Origin: Caulobacterales bacterium
Lineage (GTDB): Bacteria > Pseudomonadota > Alphaproteobacteria > Caulobacterales > Caulobacteraceae
Direction: 5' to 3'
Length of the DNA: 64,000 bases
Assembly (NCBI GenBank): GCA_019510435.1
Contig: JAEKKJ010000015.1
Coordinates: 62,001 to 126,000, forward strand
Below, piece after piece: positions 7,306-15,523 of the stretch. The position numbers and the translations under genes are program-made. The notes beneath the pieces were generated by a model that saw nothing but the letters and a program-made list of their open reading frames with translations, ran no database searches and was not told the origin of the DNA. The first letter of the stretch is position 1. Each line of letters starts with the position of its first letter.

Positions 7306-8031
7306 ATGCCCACTGTCGTCTTCATCAGCCCCAAGGGAGGCGCAGGCAAGACGACGGCGGCGGTGACCCTGGCCCTGGGCCTGGCCGAGCGCGGCCAGCG
7401 CGTGGCCCTGATCGACTCCGACCCCAACAAGCCCCTGGTGCGCTGGGCCGCCCTGCCCGGCCGCCTGCCGCAGGTGAGCGTCCACCCCGCCCCCACCGTG
7501 CAGGACATCCGCGACGCGGCGCGCGAGGCCCAGCGCCTCTCGCCAGACTGGACCATCCTCGACACCGAGGGCACCGAGCGCGGCGGCGTGGTGCTGGCGG
7601 CCCTGCGCTTCGACCTGGTGCTGACCCCGCTGGCCGGCTCGCACCTGGACCTGGCCGAGGCGATCAAGGCCGCCGACATGGTCCGCGCCTTTGGCCGCAG
7701 AGGCGGCCGCACCATCCCGCACCGCGCCCTGCTGACCCGCGTGCCCGCCGCCATCAAGCCCAAGATGCTGAAGAGCGTGGTGATCGCCCTGCGCGAAGCC
7801 GGCGTCGAGATCCTGCCGACCGCCCTGGTGGAGAAGGAGGCCTTCCGCGCCCTCTTCGCCATCGGCGGCGGGTTTGCGGGGTTGGAGCGCGAGGGCGTGT
7901 TCGGCGCCGACGCGGCGCGGCGCAATGCAGCGGCGCTGGTGGACGATGTGGCCGAGGTGATCGCGCGGGGCGGCGAGGTCGCGCCAGGGGACTACACCGC
8001 CGCGGCGAACACCGGCGGACGCGGAGCCTAG
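7306..8031 (+). CDS. ParA-family ATPase of the VirC1 type
   Basis: A 241-residue P-loop ATPase with the deviant Walker A motif SPKGGAGKTT at the N-terminus, the switch-like DSDPNKPLVRW and a Walker B region WTILDTEGTERGG. The phrasing SDPNKPLxRW and the later VPAAIKP / EKEAFRALF region follow Agrobacterium VirC1 more than chromosomal ParA or MipZ. There is no ParB, no centromere-like repeat and no plasmid gene nearby, so its cargo is unknown. CAGGAGAG precedes the ATG. It lies downstream of the SDR gene on the same strand. Confidence 0.88.
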   Translation: MPTVVFISPKGGAGKTTAAVTLALGLAERGQRVALIDSDPNKPLVRWAALPGRLPQVSVHPAPTVQDIRDAAREAQRLSPDWTILDTEGTERGGVVLAALRFDLVLTPLAGSHLDLAEAIKAADMVRAFGRRGGRTIPHRALLTRVPAAIKPKMLKSVVIALREAGVEILPTALVEKEAFRALFAIGGGFAGLEREGVFGADAARRNAAALVDDVAEVIARGGEVAPGDYTAAANTGGRGA

Positions 8032-8061
8032 GCCCCCCGCCCGCCGGCGTCCGGCCCCGGC

Positions 8062-8517
8062 CTACTTCGGGAACGCCACCGGCCGCCAGTACACCTGGCC
8101 CACGAAGGTGCGGTAGGTGTTGTACTGGCCGACCAGCTGGTCGCTCGTCGCCTTGGGCGTGATGGCCTCGACCTGCTTGCGGCCCTCGGTGTCCTTGGCC
8201 CGGTCGGGGTCGAGCGCGGCCATCGAGGTCAGGTGGCGCGCGGTGACCACATTGGCGCCCTCGGTGTTGCCGCCGACGCGGATCATCACCGAATAGTCGT
8301 CGATCGTCCCCTGCTTCTTGGCCACCTCCTGGCCGGGGACCCAGGTCTGCTTCAGGCCCTTGAGGTAGTCGTCCAGCTTGCCCGGCGCGACATGCACCTC
8401 GGTGATCTCCCAGACCCCCTTCTGCGGCGTCCAGTCCACCCAGGGCTCCGCCCGCGCCTGGACAGCGCAAAGGCCCGTCGCCGCGGCCACAGCCGCCAGC
8501 ATCATCATCTTGTTCAT
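8062..8517 (-). CDS. Exported hypothetical protein
   Basis: A 151-residue protein with a signal peptide of about 25 residues (MNKMMMLAAVAAATGLCAVQARA). The mature domain (WEITEVHVAPGKLDDYLKGLKQTW) has the look of a ferredoxin-like or NIPSNAP-like alpha/beta fold used by small periplasmic proteins of unknown role. AGGGAGGGGG precedes the ATG at 8517. It is convergent with the ParA-like gene, with 30 bp between stops. Confidence 0.7.
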   Translation of the reverse strand: MNKMMMLAAVAAATGLCAVQARAEPWVDWTPQKGVWEITEVHVAPGKLDDYLKGLKQTWVPGQEVAKKQGTIDDYSVMIRVGGNTEGANVVTARHLTSMAALDPDRAKDTEGRKQVEAITPKATSDQLVGQYNTYRTFVGQVYWRPVAFPK

Positions 8518-8523
8518 AGACAC

Positions 8524-8866
8524 CCCCTCCCTAAGGGCGAGGCGATCTCAGCCGGAGGGCGGACGGGCGGCAATTGTACATATTTGATGGGGGGTGGGGA
8601 CGCCAGCAACGTCGCCAATCCGCGTAGGGCGCTGACGGGCATCTCGCACGCACGGGTGCCTGGCGCGTCCGGCGTCCTCGAGGACGCACTGCCGCACGCT
8701 GCTGGAGAGGCCGCGCGGAGCCCGGCCCTTGACCGACCTCCCGCGCTAGGCCCGTGGGATGCCGCGAGCTTGCGGCCTGCCGATGGCAAAAGGGTCGGTC
8801 GCAAAAACCCAAAGTCTCAGAGGAGGCGTAGCTCTCCTTTGACGGTTTTCAGCCCAGGAGCAAACG
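8524..8866. other. 343-bp gap at the left edge of the HD/YwgA island
   Basis: No supported gene, tRNA or clear terminator. The first 40 bp must hold the promoter of the exported protein gene at 8517. From about 8800 the base composition becomes less GC-rich, matching the island to the right. A weak dyad (AGGAG / CTCCT, about 8820-8838) lies beyond the stop of the YwgA-like gene. No direct repeat marking an attachment site was found. Confidence 0.5.
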
Positions 8867-9373
8867 TCAGACAATTTTAGGCAGGGGCCTCGGAAGCCCA
8901 TCCACTTTTACAAACTCTCGATAAAGGTCCTTGGCTTTACGAATTGAAGCGACCTTCTCGGGCTTTCGACGCTCGACCTCGGACCAAGCCTCGTTCGATC
9001 CACTATGAGCCAAAAAAGCCGCGGTTACAGCCAGCTCCAAAGCAATCGCGTCGGCTCCCTTAGCCAAACGAATCAAAGCGTCTCTTGCCGCGTTGCCGGT
9101 AGAAGCCGTGTGATGAGCCGTGAAGATCGAATAACGACCACCCCAAGCGGCGCGCTTTTCTACTTCGCTCACATAACCAAGCGCGACCGCACGATCCGCG
9201 GATTCCACGAGCTCTTCGCTGTAAGGGCCGAATTTATAGTAATCGTAAGAAAATCCGTATCCAACCCCAGCGATCTCAAGGATTGCCATCGTCTTTTGTA
9301 GGCGCGTTCGCCCAACCACTTCCCCCGCCGCACCGATCACAGCGGCTACGTCTTTTGCTGTTCCTCGGGTCAT
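8867..9373 (-). CDS. YwgA-like small partner protein of the HD phosphohydrolase
   Basis: A 168-residue cytoplasmic protein. The N-terminal region has GRTRLQKTMAILE (about 21-33) then SYDYYKFGPYSEEL (about 42-55), the GRxxLQK / xYKxGPYS pattern of the YwgA and Panacea/SocA-like winged-helix families. The C-terminal half is helical and charged. Its ATG overlaps the stop of the HD-domain gene (ATGA, 9370-9373), so translation is coupled. In Bacillus subtilis ywgA lies beside ywfO, an HD-domain gene, so this pairing recurs far outside the Alphaproteobacteria. Codon use is less GC-biased than in the neighbours, which suggests recent transfer. The role is unknown; it could regulate or recruit the HD enzyme. 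Confidence 0.72.
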   Translation of the reverse strand: MTRGTAKDVAAVIGAAGEVVGRTRLQKTMAILEIAGVGYGFSYDYYKFGPYSEELVESADRAVALGYVSEVEKRAAWGGRYSIFTAHHTASTGNAARDALIRLAKGADAIALELAVTAAFLAHSGSNEAWSEVERRKPEKVASIRKAKDLYREFVKVDGLPRPLPKIV

Positions 9374-10779
9374 TGGCCAACTTCCTCTATCATTGCCAAG
9401 ATAGCATCCCGATCCGATTCGCCGCGCGCATATAAGCGGTATGCCTTGTAGGTGGGCAACGAATTGACCGCCGCAGACATATCGGCCAGGTCATGCAATT
9501 CACCGTCCGCGCCGATGACGTAGATTGGAACGAAGGGCTTCGACGCGTCATCGAACCGCTTGTAAGGGCTTCTAGGAGCCAGATCTTCAAGCACTGTCGG
9601 AACCCCTGAAGATCCGGGAATCAGAAGACCGCGCTCTTTTGCAGCTTCCGTGACCGCAGCGACGCCCCGCTCGACCGCTCGCTGCCGTTGCTCAAAGTCG
9701 GCTACGTCCGCTGCGCCAGGTTTGGGAAGTCCCAACTTGGCCTCCATACGCTTCGTCACATCGATGCAGGTGAAGACCTTCCTATCGCGTATGCGGCATG
9801 CGAGCTCAGCTATCGCCTCGTCCTTCGAGTGGGCAAGCATAGAGAGGCTTCCCAACACAACAGTATCATCTAGTTCCAAAAAAGGACCGATTGCCTCGGG
9901 ATCCCGCAGGAACCGGACCAATGGATGGAACGGTGGAAGACCCACGCGATCCACTTGGTCATCCCTAACAAGGGTGGCGATACGCTCGACTAGCGCGGAG
10001 AATATTTTCTCCAGTCCCCTGGTAGTTTTATGGAAATAAACATTTATATAAAGATATAGCAGACTAAATATATACCCTTCAGCGGCAGGAATTGATTTCT
10101 CATCAATCACCAATACTTCACGTTTTCCGATCTGAATACCGTCAATACTGATGGGAACCTTCCTTACGTGAAGGTTGCCGAGAAGCCATTCGTAGTCGAT
10201 TCCCGATTGCTGAGTTCCAGACATCATGCGGTCTCGGCGCATATAATCTAGTCGATCAGCGTCAAACTGACTTGATACTATTGAGGAATAGATGTCGCTC
10301 GGATTGGAGGCCTCAATAAGCTCGCCAATTCGGTTCGGGAAATCAGAAAATTCCTCGAACGCCTTTGCAACGTCGTCTTCGCCGAGGATCTGCATAGTTC
10401 GAAGTTCATGCCGCTTGGCGATCTTCAAGCGCTTCAGCGCGTCCTCAAATGCGTGGCTGAAAGGACCATGTCCAACATCATGCACAAGAGCCGCGGCCAT
10501 CGCGACGCGTGCCTTATCGGGATTGTAGACGTCACCCCCCAATCGGTGCGAGACAACCCGCGTCAGCTGCCGGGCAGTATGAAAAACACCAAGACTGTGG
10601 GCAAATCTCGTATGTGACGCACCCGGATAGACGAATTCAGAAAAACCTAGCTGCTTTATCCTACGCAGCCTTTGTAACGGCCTCGTATTTAGCACCTTCC
10701 AACAGGTTTGCTCGAATTCGTGCGCATCAAATTCGATAAGATTATGCACGGCGTCACGGACCCGCTGGGTTTTCGCCAT
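9370..10779 (-). CDS. HD-domain phosphohydrolase of the SAMHD1/YwfO (dNTPase) type
   Basis: A 469-residue enzyme. The metal site is complete: H61 in RFAHSLGVFH, H100-D101 in LVHDVGHGPFSH, and D173 in SSQFDADRLDYMRRD. This H...HD...D spacing and the GHGPFSH and DRLDYxxRD signatures are those of SAMHD1, Enterococcus EF1143 and Bacillus YwfO, which hydrolyse dNTPs. About 250 further residues form the helical C-terminal region expected for the family. The ATG at 10779 follows GGGAGGGG; an in-frame TTG lies four codons upstream. The gene is AT-richer than its surroundings and heads a two-gene operon with the YwgA-like gene. A dNTP-depleting or antiphage role is inference. Confidence 0.88.
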   Translation of the reverse strand: MAKTQRVRDAVHNLIEFDAHEFEQTCWKVLNTRPLQRLRRIKQLGFSEFVYPGASHTRFAHSLGVFHTARQLTRVVSHRLGGDVYNPDKARVAMAAALVHDVGHGPFSHAFEDALKRLKIAKRHELRTMQILGEDDVAKAFEEFSDFPNRIGELIEASNPSDIYSSIVSSQFDADRLDYMRRDRMMSGTQQSGIDYEWLLGNLHVRKVPISIDGIQIGKREVLVIDEKSIPAAEGYIFSLLYLYINVYFHKTTRGLEKIFSALVERIATLVRDDQVDRVGLPPFHPLVRFLRDPEAIGPFLELDDTVVLGSLSMLAHSKDEAIAELACRIRDRKVFTCIDVTKRMEAKLGLPKPGAADVADFEQRQRAVERGVAAVTEAAKERGLLIPGSSGVPTVLEDLAPRSPYKRFDDASKPFVPIYVIGADGELHDLADMSAAVNSLPTYKAYRLYARGESDRDAILAMIEEVGQ

Positions 10780-10867
10780 GACCCCTCCCAAGAATCACTC
10801 CGAGAAGATGACTGCCTACCTACTCGGTTGTCGACTCGAAGAACGGCGCGTCATGGCTGTACCACCC

Positions 10868-10896
10868 GTTATAGTCACGCTATCCGAACAAATCAA
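10868..10896 (-). promoter_or_regulatory. Sigma-70 promoter of the HD/YwgA operon
   Basis: Reading on the minus strand, TTGATT (10896-10891), a 17-bp spacer, then TATAAC (10873-10868). This is a close fit to the -35/-10 consensus, unusually so for this GC-rich genome, and it lies 89 bp upstream of the ATG at 10779 in the gap after parC. Confidence 0.65.
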
Positions 10897-10906
10897 GAAC
10901 ATCTAC

Positions 10907-13147
10907 CTACCGCCCCCGGAACCTCTTACTCGCCGGCCACCCCTTCGGCGCCAGCTTGCCGGCCCCGGCCCTGCGCCCCAGCCACTCCCGCCACTCCGCC
11001 CACACCCGCGTGCGGCCGGAGTTGTCGACGGTGGTCATGCCCTCCTCCGCCTTGAAGGCCGCGGCGTCCTTCAGGCCGCCTTCGCGGTAGCTCTGGAGTT
11101 TGACGCCCTTGCCTCTGGGCATTTCGGGCAGTTCGGCGACCGGGAAGACCAGCAGCTTGCCGTTGTCGCCGATGACGGCGAGGTGGTCGGCTTCGCCCAG
11201 GGCGATGCAGGCCTGGGGCTTGCCGTTCAGCACCTGCTTGCCGGCCCGGCGGAAGGCGATGGCCTCCTCCTCCGGCAGGATGAAGCCGTAGCCCTCCCTG
11301 GAGGCCAGGACCCGCTTGGCGCCCGCCCGGTGGATGAAGACGTCCACCAGGCCGACCTTGTCGTCGAGGTCGATCATCAGGCGCAGGGGCTCGCCGTGGC
11401 CGCGGGCGCCCGGGAGTTTGTCGCAGCCCAGGGTGAAGAAGCGGCCGTCGGAGGCGAAGATCAGGAGCTTGTCGGTGGTCTCGGCCGGCACCAGGAACTG
11501 GAGCTTGTCGCCCTCCTTGAACTTCAGCTCCGAGGGGTCCTCGACCCGGCCCTTGGCGGCGCGGATCCAGCCGCGCTCGGAGAGGATCACGGTGATCGGC
11601 TCGCGCACGATCATGGCCTCGATGGCGGCCTCGGCGTCCACCTGGGGGGCCTCGGCGAGGGTGGAGCGGCGGCGGTTGAGGTCGCCCAGGCTGGCCTTCA
11701 CGTCGCGCAGGCCGGTGGCGACCAGCTTCCACTGGGCCTTGTCGGAGGCCAGCATACCGACGATGCCGTCGCGCTCCTCGGAGAGCTCGGCGTGCTCGCG
11801 GCGGATCTCCATCTCCTCCAGGCGCGCGAGCTGGCGCAGGCGGGTGTTGAGGATGGCGTCGGCCTGGAGATCGGTGAGGGCGAAGGTCTCGATCAGCCGG
11901 GCCTTGGGCTCCTCCTCGTAGCGGACGATGCGGATCACCTCGTCGAGGTTGAGGTAGGCCACCATCAGGCCGTCGAGGATGTGCAGCCGGGCCTCGATCT
12001 TGGCCAGGCGGTGGCGGGCCCGGCGGACCAGCACGTCGCGGCGGTGGTCGAGGAAGGCGACCAGGGCGGTCTTCAGGCCCATCACGCCGGGCGTGCCGCG
12101 GGCGTCCAGGACGTTGAGGTTCACCGAGAAGCGGGTCTCCAGGTCGGAGAGCTTGAACAGGCTCTCCATCAGGACCTCGGCCTCGACGTTGCGGCTCTTG
12201 GGCTCGAGGACGAGGCGCACGTCCTCGGCCGACTCGTCGCGCACGTCGCCCAGCAGAGGGGCCTTCTTGGCGTCGATCAGCTCGGCCAGCTGCTCGATCA
12301 GGTCGGCCTTCTTCACCTGGTAGGGGATCTCGGTGACGACGATCTGGTAGGTCCCCTTGCCCAGGTCCTCCTTGGTCCAGCGCGCGCGCAGGCGCACGCC
12401 GCCGCGGCCGGTCTGGTAGGTCTCCAGCAGCGAGGCGGCGGGCTCGACGATCACCCCGCCGGTCGGGAAGTCCGGGCCCTGGACGTGGGCCATCAGCGCC
12501 TCGGTGGAGGCGTCGGGCTGGTCCAGCAGCAGGAGGCAGGCGTCGATCAACTCGCCGGCGTTGTGCGGCGGGATCGAGGTGGCCATGCCGACCGCGATGC
12601 CGGTGGCGCCGTTGGCCAGGAGGTTGGGGAAGCCCGAGGGCAGGACCACCGGCTCGGTGTCGGAGCCGTCGTAGGTGGGCCGGAAGTCGACCGCGTCCTC
12701 GTCGATGCCGTCCAGCAGGAGGGTGGCGGCGACTGTGAGCTTGGCCTCGGTGTAGCGCATGGCCGCGGCGTTATCGCCGTCGATATTGCCGAAGTTGCCC
12801 TGGCCGTCGACCAGCGGGTAGCGCTGGGCGAAGGCCTGGGCCATGCGCACCAGGGTGTCGTAGATCGACTGGTCGCCGTGCGGGTGGTAGCCGCCCATCA
12901 CCTCGCCGACCACCTTGGCGCACTTGCGGGCCGCCGCGTCGGGGTTCAGCCGCATCTCGCGCATGGCATAGAGCACGCGCCGCTGCACGGGCTTGAGCCC
13001 ATCGCGCACGTCGGGCAGCGCCCGGTCGGTGATCACGCTGAGCGCATAGGCCAGGTAGCGCCGGCTCAGCGCCTCGGAGAGCGGCTCGTCGATGATGCGG
13101 TCGGAAGGGCCGCCGGGGGTCTCAGGCGGAGGAGTGTCTAGGGCCAT
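10907..13147 (-). CDS. parC: DNA topoisomerase IV subunit A
   Basis: The DNA cleavage and religation subunit of topoisomerase IV, which decatenates daughter chromosomes as a ParC2ParE2 complex. At 746 residues it has the full family length. The catalytic tyrosine is Y132 in [10 protein letters not shown], preceded by R131. The quinolone-resistance region reads [18 protein letters not shown], with Gln93 where gyrase GyrA has Ser83. The C-terminal half carries the beta-pinwheel domain. Only 43 bp separate its start from a large tandem palindromic duplication. parE is not in the window. Confidence 0.97.
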   Translation of the reverse strand: MALDTPPPETPGGPSDRIIDEPLSEALSRRYLAYALSVITDRALPDVRDGLKPVQRRVLYAMREMRLNPDAAARKCAKVVGEVMGGYHPHGDQSIYDTLVRMAQAFAQRYPLVDGQGNFGNIDGDNAAAMRYTEAKLTVAATLLLDGIDEDAVDFRPTYDGSDTEPVVLPSGFPNLLANGATGIAVGMATSIPPHNAGELIDACLLLLDQPDASTEALMAHVQGPDFPTGGVIVEPAASLLETYQTGRGGVRLRARWTKEDLGKGTYQIVVTEIPYQVKKADLIEQLAELIDAKKAPLLGDVRDESAEDVRLVLEPKSRNVEAEVLMESLFKLSDLETRFSVNLNVLDARGTPGVMGLKTALVAFLDHRRDVLVRRARHRLAKIEARLHILDGLMVAYLNLDEVIRIVRYEEEPKARLIETFALTDLQADAILNTRLRQLARLEEMEIRREHAELSEERDGIVGMLASDKAQWKLVATGLRDVKASLGDLNRRRSTLAEAPQVDAEAAIEAMIVREPITVILSERGWIRAAKGRVEDPSELKFKEGDKLQFLVPAETTDKLLIFASDGRFFTLGCDKLPGARGHGEPLRLMIDLDDKVGLVDVFIHRAGAKRVLASREGYGFILPEEEAIAFRRAGKQVLNGKPQACIALGEADHLAVIGDNGKLLVFPVAELPEMPRGKGVKLQSYREGGLKDAAAFKAEEGMTTVDNSGRTRVWAEWREWLGRRAGAGKLAPKGWPASKRFRGR

Positions 13148-13190
13148 CCCGTCTCTCTAGCGCGATGGCGGATTCGCGTCGCGGCCCTGG

Positions 13191-13409
13191 GCGCCGCAGG
13201 CGCGCTGAATCGCACCACCAAGACCACCAAGAGGAAGACGACCGCCAAGACGCGAAGGACGCCAAGAAGGGCCCGCCGGGCCCTTGGTGGTCTTTGTGGT
13301 CTTGGTGGTCCCCCTTCTCCTTGGCGCTCTTGGCGTCTTGGCGGTGATCTTCGCGGCGCTTCGCGCCCTCAGAACGGCAAAGGCTGGAGGTCGGGCTCGA
13401 CCCAGCCGC
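13191..13409. repeat. Copy A of a 219-bp tandem duplication with internal palindromes
   Basis: Begins GCGCCGCAGGCGCGCTGAAT and matches the next copy almost throughout. Inside, CCACCAAGACCACCAAGAGG (about 13214-13233) pairs with a CTTGGTGGTC-rich stretch (13282-13309), and a CCGCCAAGACG-rich stretch (13242-13270) pairs with CTTGGCGTCTTGGCGG (13328-13343). The copy ends with a duplicated gene tail: from 13369 the minus strand again encodes WVEPDLQPLPF and a stop, as in the gene at 13584. Confidence 0.85.
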
Positions 13410-13622
13410 GCGCCGCAGGCGCGCTGAATCGCACCACCAAGACCACCAAGAGGAACCGCCAAGACGCCAAGGACGCCAAGAAGGTCCCGCCGGCCCCTTG
13501 GTGGTCTTTGTGGTCTTGGTGGTCGTTCCCTCTCCTTGGCGCTCTTGGCGTCTTGGCGGTGATCTTCGCGGCGCTTCGCGCCCTCAGAACGGCAGAGGCT
13601 GGAGGTCCGGCTCCACCCAGGC
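13410..13622. repeat. Copy B of the 219-bp tandem duplication
   Basis: The second unit carries the same CCAAGACCACCAAG / CTTGGTGGTCTTGGTGG and CCGCCAAGACG / CGTCTTGGCGG inverted arms. Its right end is the authentic 3' end of the gene at 13584-14009. The two copies differ by small gaps (for example AGGAAGACGACCGCC against AGGAACCGCC), so the duplication is not brand new. Dispersed elements of this CCAAGACCACCAAG type occur in intergenic regions of several bacterial groups. Confidence 0.85.
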
Positions 13623-14009
13623 GCGCCTGGCGGCCGGACTGAACAGGACCGGCTTCGTCCAGTGGGCCAGCAGCCAGTCGGAGCGGCCGTGGGGGCTGGC
13701 CATCAGGGCGGCGAGGATCTCGCTCAGCGGCGCGTCCGGCCGGGCGGCAAGCCACGAGCCCGCGCAGCGCAGCGAGGCCTGGGTGATGGTCTCGTGGTAG
13801 CCCTCGGTGTCGGTGTTGGCGACGCCGGTGGCTTCGTTGTAGGCGCGGATCAGGGCCGGCATGTCGCGCGGCGCGTCGTACCCAGGTGCGGCGTGCAGCC
13901 ACAGGCCCGCGGCGAAGTGGGCGGCGTGCGTCCACTCCGGCTTGGGCAGGCTGCGGTCGATCACGCCCGCGGCGATGCGGGCGATGTCGGCGTCGGTGAG
14001 GGGCGGCAT
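13584..14009 (-). CDS. Conserved protein of unknown function
   Basis: A 141-residue cytoplasmic protein; the ATG at 14009 follows AAAGGAG. The sequence is helical and rich in aromatics (THAAHFAAGLWLHAAPGYD, then GYHETITQASLRCAGSWL, then WLLAHWTKPVLFSPAARRAW). Several histidines at helix ends could bind a metal. I recognise the pattern as a family of uncharacterised proteobacterial proteins but cannot name it. The last 12 codons are duplicated 215 bp downstream as part of a tandem repeat. A small ORF and a terminator lie upstream. Confidence 0.75.
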   Translation of the reverse strand: MPPLTDADIARIAAGVIDRSLPKPEWTHAAHFAAGLWLHAAPGYDAPRDMPALIRAYNEATGVANTDTEGYHETITQASLRCAGSWLAARPDAPLSEILAALMASPHGRSDWLLAHWTKPVLFSPAARRAWVEPDLQPLPF

Positions 14010-14052
14010 GGTGGAGCTCCTTTGTCGAAGGGCCCCGGCGGGACGCATAGCG

Positions 14053-14075
14053 AAAACCCCGCCGAGGCGGGGTTT
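14053..14075. terminator. Terminator-like hairpin upstream of the gene at 13584-14009
   Basis: AACCCCGCC / GGCGGGGTT is a 9-bp perfect stem with a 2-base loop, followed on the minus strand by TTTT. It lies between a 29-codon ORF (14104-14193) and the start of the gene at 14009, so it could act as an attenuator or end a short leader transcript. Confidence 0.65.
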
Positions 14076-14103
14076 GCGGAAGGTCTGTCGTGAGGCTGGG
14101 CGG

Positions 14104-14193
14104 TTAGCCCAAGGGTCCCGGACAGGCGCGCGCAAACACCGCCGCGATGCGGCGCTGCTGTTGCTGGGCCTGGTTCGGTTTGGCGTGGGCCAT
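14104..14193 (-). CDS. Possible 29-residue leader peptide or small protein
   Basis: An ATG-to-TAA frame encoding MAHAKPNQAQQQQRRIAA followed by VFARACPGPLG. It is basic and Gln-rich, has no membrane segment, and has only a weak ribosome-binding site. It is followed within 30 bp by a strong terminator hairpin and then by the gene at 13584-14009. The arrangement ORF, terminator, gene suggests a leader, but the codons show no run of a single amino acid that would explain classical attenuation. Confidence 0.35.
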   Translation of the reverse strand: MAHAKPNQAQQQQRRIAAVFARACPGPLG

Positions 14194-14242
14194 GGCGGCG
14201 CTCTAGCAGACCGGTGTTCGGCGCGCAAATCGCCCCTCATGC

Positions 14243-14280
14243 TTAAGCCGCGATAATCATACGGCTTCATGGCGGCTTAA
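14243..14280. promoter_or_regulatory. Long-loop inverted repeat between divergent genes
   Basis: TTAAGCCGC (14243-14251) and GCGGCTTAA (14272-14280) form perfect 9-bp arms around a 20-base AT-richer loop, centred two helical turns apart. It sits in the only non-coding stretch between the minus-strand small ORF and the plus-strand membrane protein gene and could bind a dimeric regulator controlling both. Confidence 0.4.
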
Positions 14281-14303
14281 ACGGGACCGGAGAGCTTCAC
14301 CGT

Positions 14304-14699
14304 ATGATGCTCTCGCCCCGCCGCCTGGATGTGAGAGCCTGGCTGACCCTCGCGACAGCCGGGCCCGCCGCCATGCTGTCGCTGGCGGCCGCCGCGACCC
14401 GGGAGGAGCCCGCCCGCTCGGCCGGCATCGGCGTGGCGCTGCTGCTGACGCCGTCGCTGGCCCTGGCGGTGAAGTCGCTGGAGCCGCGGGACGCGGAGTG
14501 GAACCGGCCGCTGGAGCTGGTGGCCTCGCGCGGCCGCGAGCGCACCCTGCTGAAGGCGTTCTGCCTCTCCACCACCTCGGCCGCGGGCGTGCTGATGGGC
14601 GTGCTGGCCGGCGCGCCGCTGTCGTCCCAGGCCATCGCCGGAGCGCTCAGCTTCACCGCCGCGCCGCTGTTCATAGCCGTCGGGCTCTATGGCCTAGAG
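14304..14699 (+). CDS. Small membrane protein, 3' end unclear, converging on recO
   Basis: From ATG 14304 (or 14307) the frame encodes about 130 residues with three to four hydrophobic segments (AWLTLATAGPAAMLSLAAAA; AGIGVALLLTPSLALAV; TTSAAGVLMGVLAGA; IAGALSFTAAPLFIAVGLYG). After about 14695 the frame has no stop and continues antisense through recO to 15722, which is unlikely to be real protein. In the +1 frame a TAG occurs at 14695-14697, so a lost stop or a 3' frameshift is possible. The function is unknown. The end given here marks the last plausible membrane segment and not a stop codon. Confidence 0.45.
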
Positions 14700-15425
14700 G
14701 CGGCCGGCCTCGGCCAGACGCTCGCACAGCCAAACCCGCGCCGGCGGCAGCGGTCGGTTGAGGGGGCCGAAGATGAAGCTCTCGAGGAAATGCCCCGTCA
14801 GGGCGAGACCCGCGCCGACGTCGCCCGGCGCCAGGCGCGACTGCGCCGCGAGGAGGAATCCCGGAAGGGCCAGCAGGCGGTCCTTGTAGCGCTCGCCGGC
14901 TACCCGGCTGACAGCCCGCCCCGTCCGTGGACTGACGTAGATGAGTTCGTCGACGCTGCCGGTGGCGGCGCAGCGGCTGAGGTCCAGGCCGAAGCCGAGC
15001 TCCTGCAGGAGGCCGGCCTCGTAGCGCACGAAGACCGCGGGCCAGATGTCGGGGTCGGCGAAGGCGGCGCTGAGGGCTTCGAAGGCGAAGAAAGCCCCTG
15101 GGTGGGGCTCGCGTTCTGGGAGGGCGCCGGCGGCGACGCTGGCGGCGGCGGCGACGCCGGCCAGGGCCAGCGGGTCGTCGAAGAGGGCGCTTGGCCCCTC
15201 TCCCACCGGCTCCAGACTGGCGCTGCCCAGCTGGCCTTCCACTCGGGCCCGGTATCGCACGACCCCGCGGGCGCCGGCCTGGAGCAGCGGGCGGATGCGC
15301 CGCGAGGCCCCGCCGGCGACGTGGGCGGCGTAGCGGCCGTGACCGGCGGTGAGCAGCTCGACGATGGCGCCGCTCTCGCCGTGGGCGCGGGCGGAGAGCA
15401 CGAAGGCGTCGTCCTCGAATTCCAT
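14694..15425 (-). CDS. recO: DNA repair protein RecO
   Basis: A 243-residue RecO, which with RecR loads RecA onto SSB-coated single-stranded DNA in the RecF pathway. The N-terminal OB-fold begins MEFEDDAFVLSARAHGESG with the typical GRYAAHVAGGASRR; the C-terminal helical domain holds PLNRPLPPAR near the end. Start at ATG 15425; the frame is open further upstream but overlaps nothing RecO-like. It is the distal member of the lepB-rnc-era-recO order but is separated from era by the nat gene. Confidence 0.9.
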   Translation of the reverse strand: MEFEDDAFVLSARAHGESGAIVELLTAGHGRYAAHVAGGASRRIRPLLQAGARGVVRYRARVEGQLGSASLEPVGEGPSALFDDPLALAGVAAAASVAAGALPEREPHPGAFFAFEALSAAFADPDIWPAVFVRYEAGLLQELGFGLDLSRCAATGSVDELIYVSPRTGRAVSRVAGERYKDRLLALPGFLLAAQSRLAPGDVGAGLALTGHFLESFIFGPLNRPLPPARVWLCERLAEAGRL

Positions 15426-15523
15426 CCCCGCAAGCTGGGCGAGCCCGAGCCCGAAATCCAGCCCCACCTGCCGCCCGCGTACGACGAGGCCGTCGCGGCG
15501 CTGAAGGCCCTGGTGGAGCGCTA

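Noticed and set aside
7306..8031. Plasmid or phage partition module
   Set aside because: No ParB, replication or phage gene nearby; codon use like the chromosome.
8524..8866. tRNA or attachment site at the island edge
   Set aside because: No cloverleaf or CCA-type 3' end could be folded by eye and no matching direct repeat was found at the parC side.
10778..13141. 787-codon plus-strand open frame opposite parC
   Set aside because: Antisense shadow of a GC-rich gene; it is made of repeated Val/Gly/His/Gln from the complement of parC codons and has no domain or ribosome-binding site.
13191..13622. CRISPR array
   Set aside because: Only two long near-identical units with internal palindromes; no short repeats separated by unique spacers and no cas genes.
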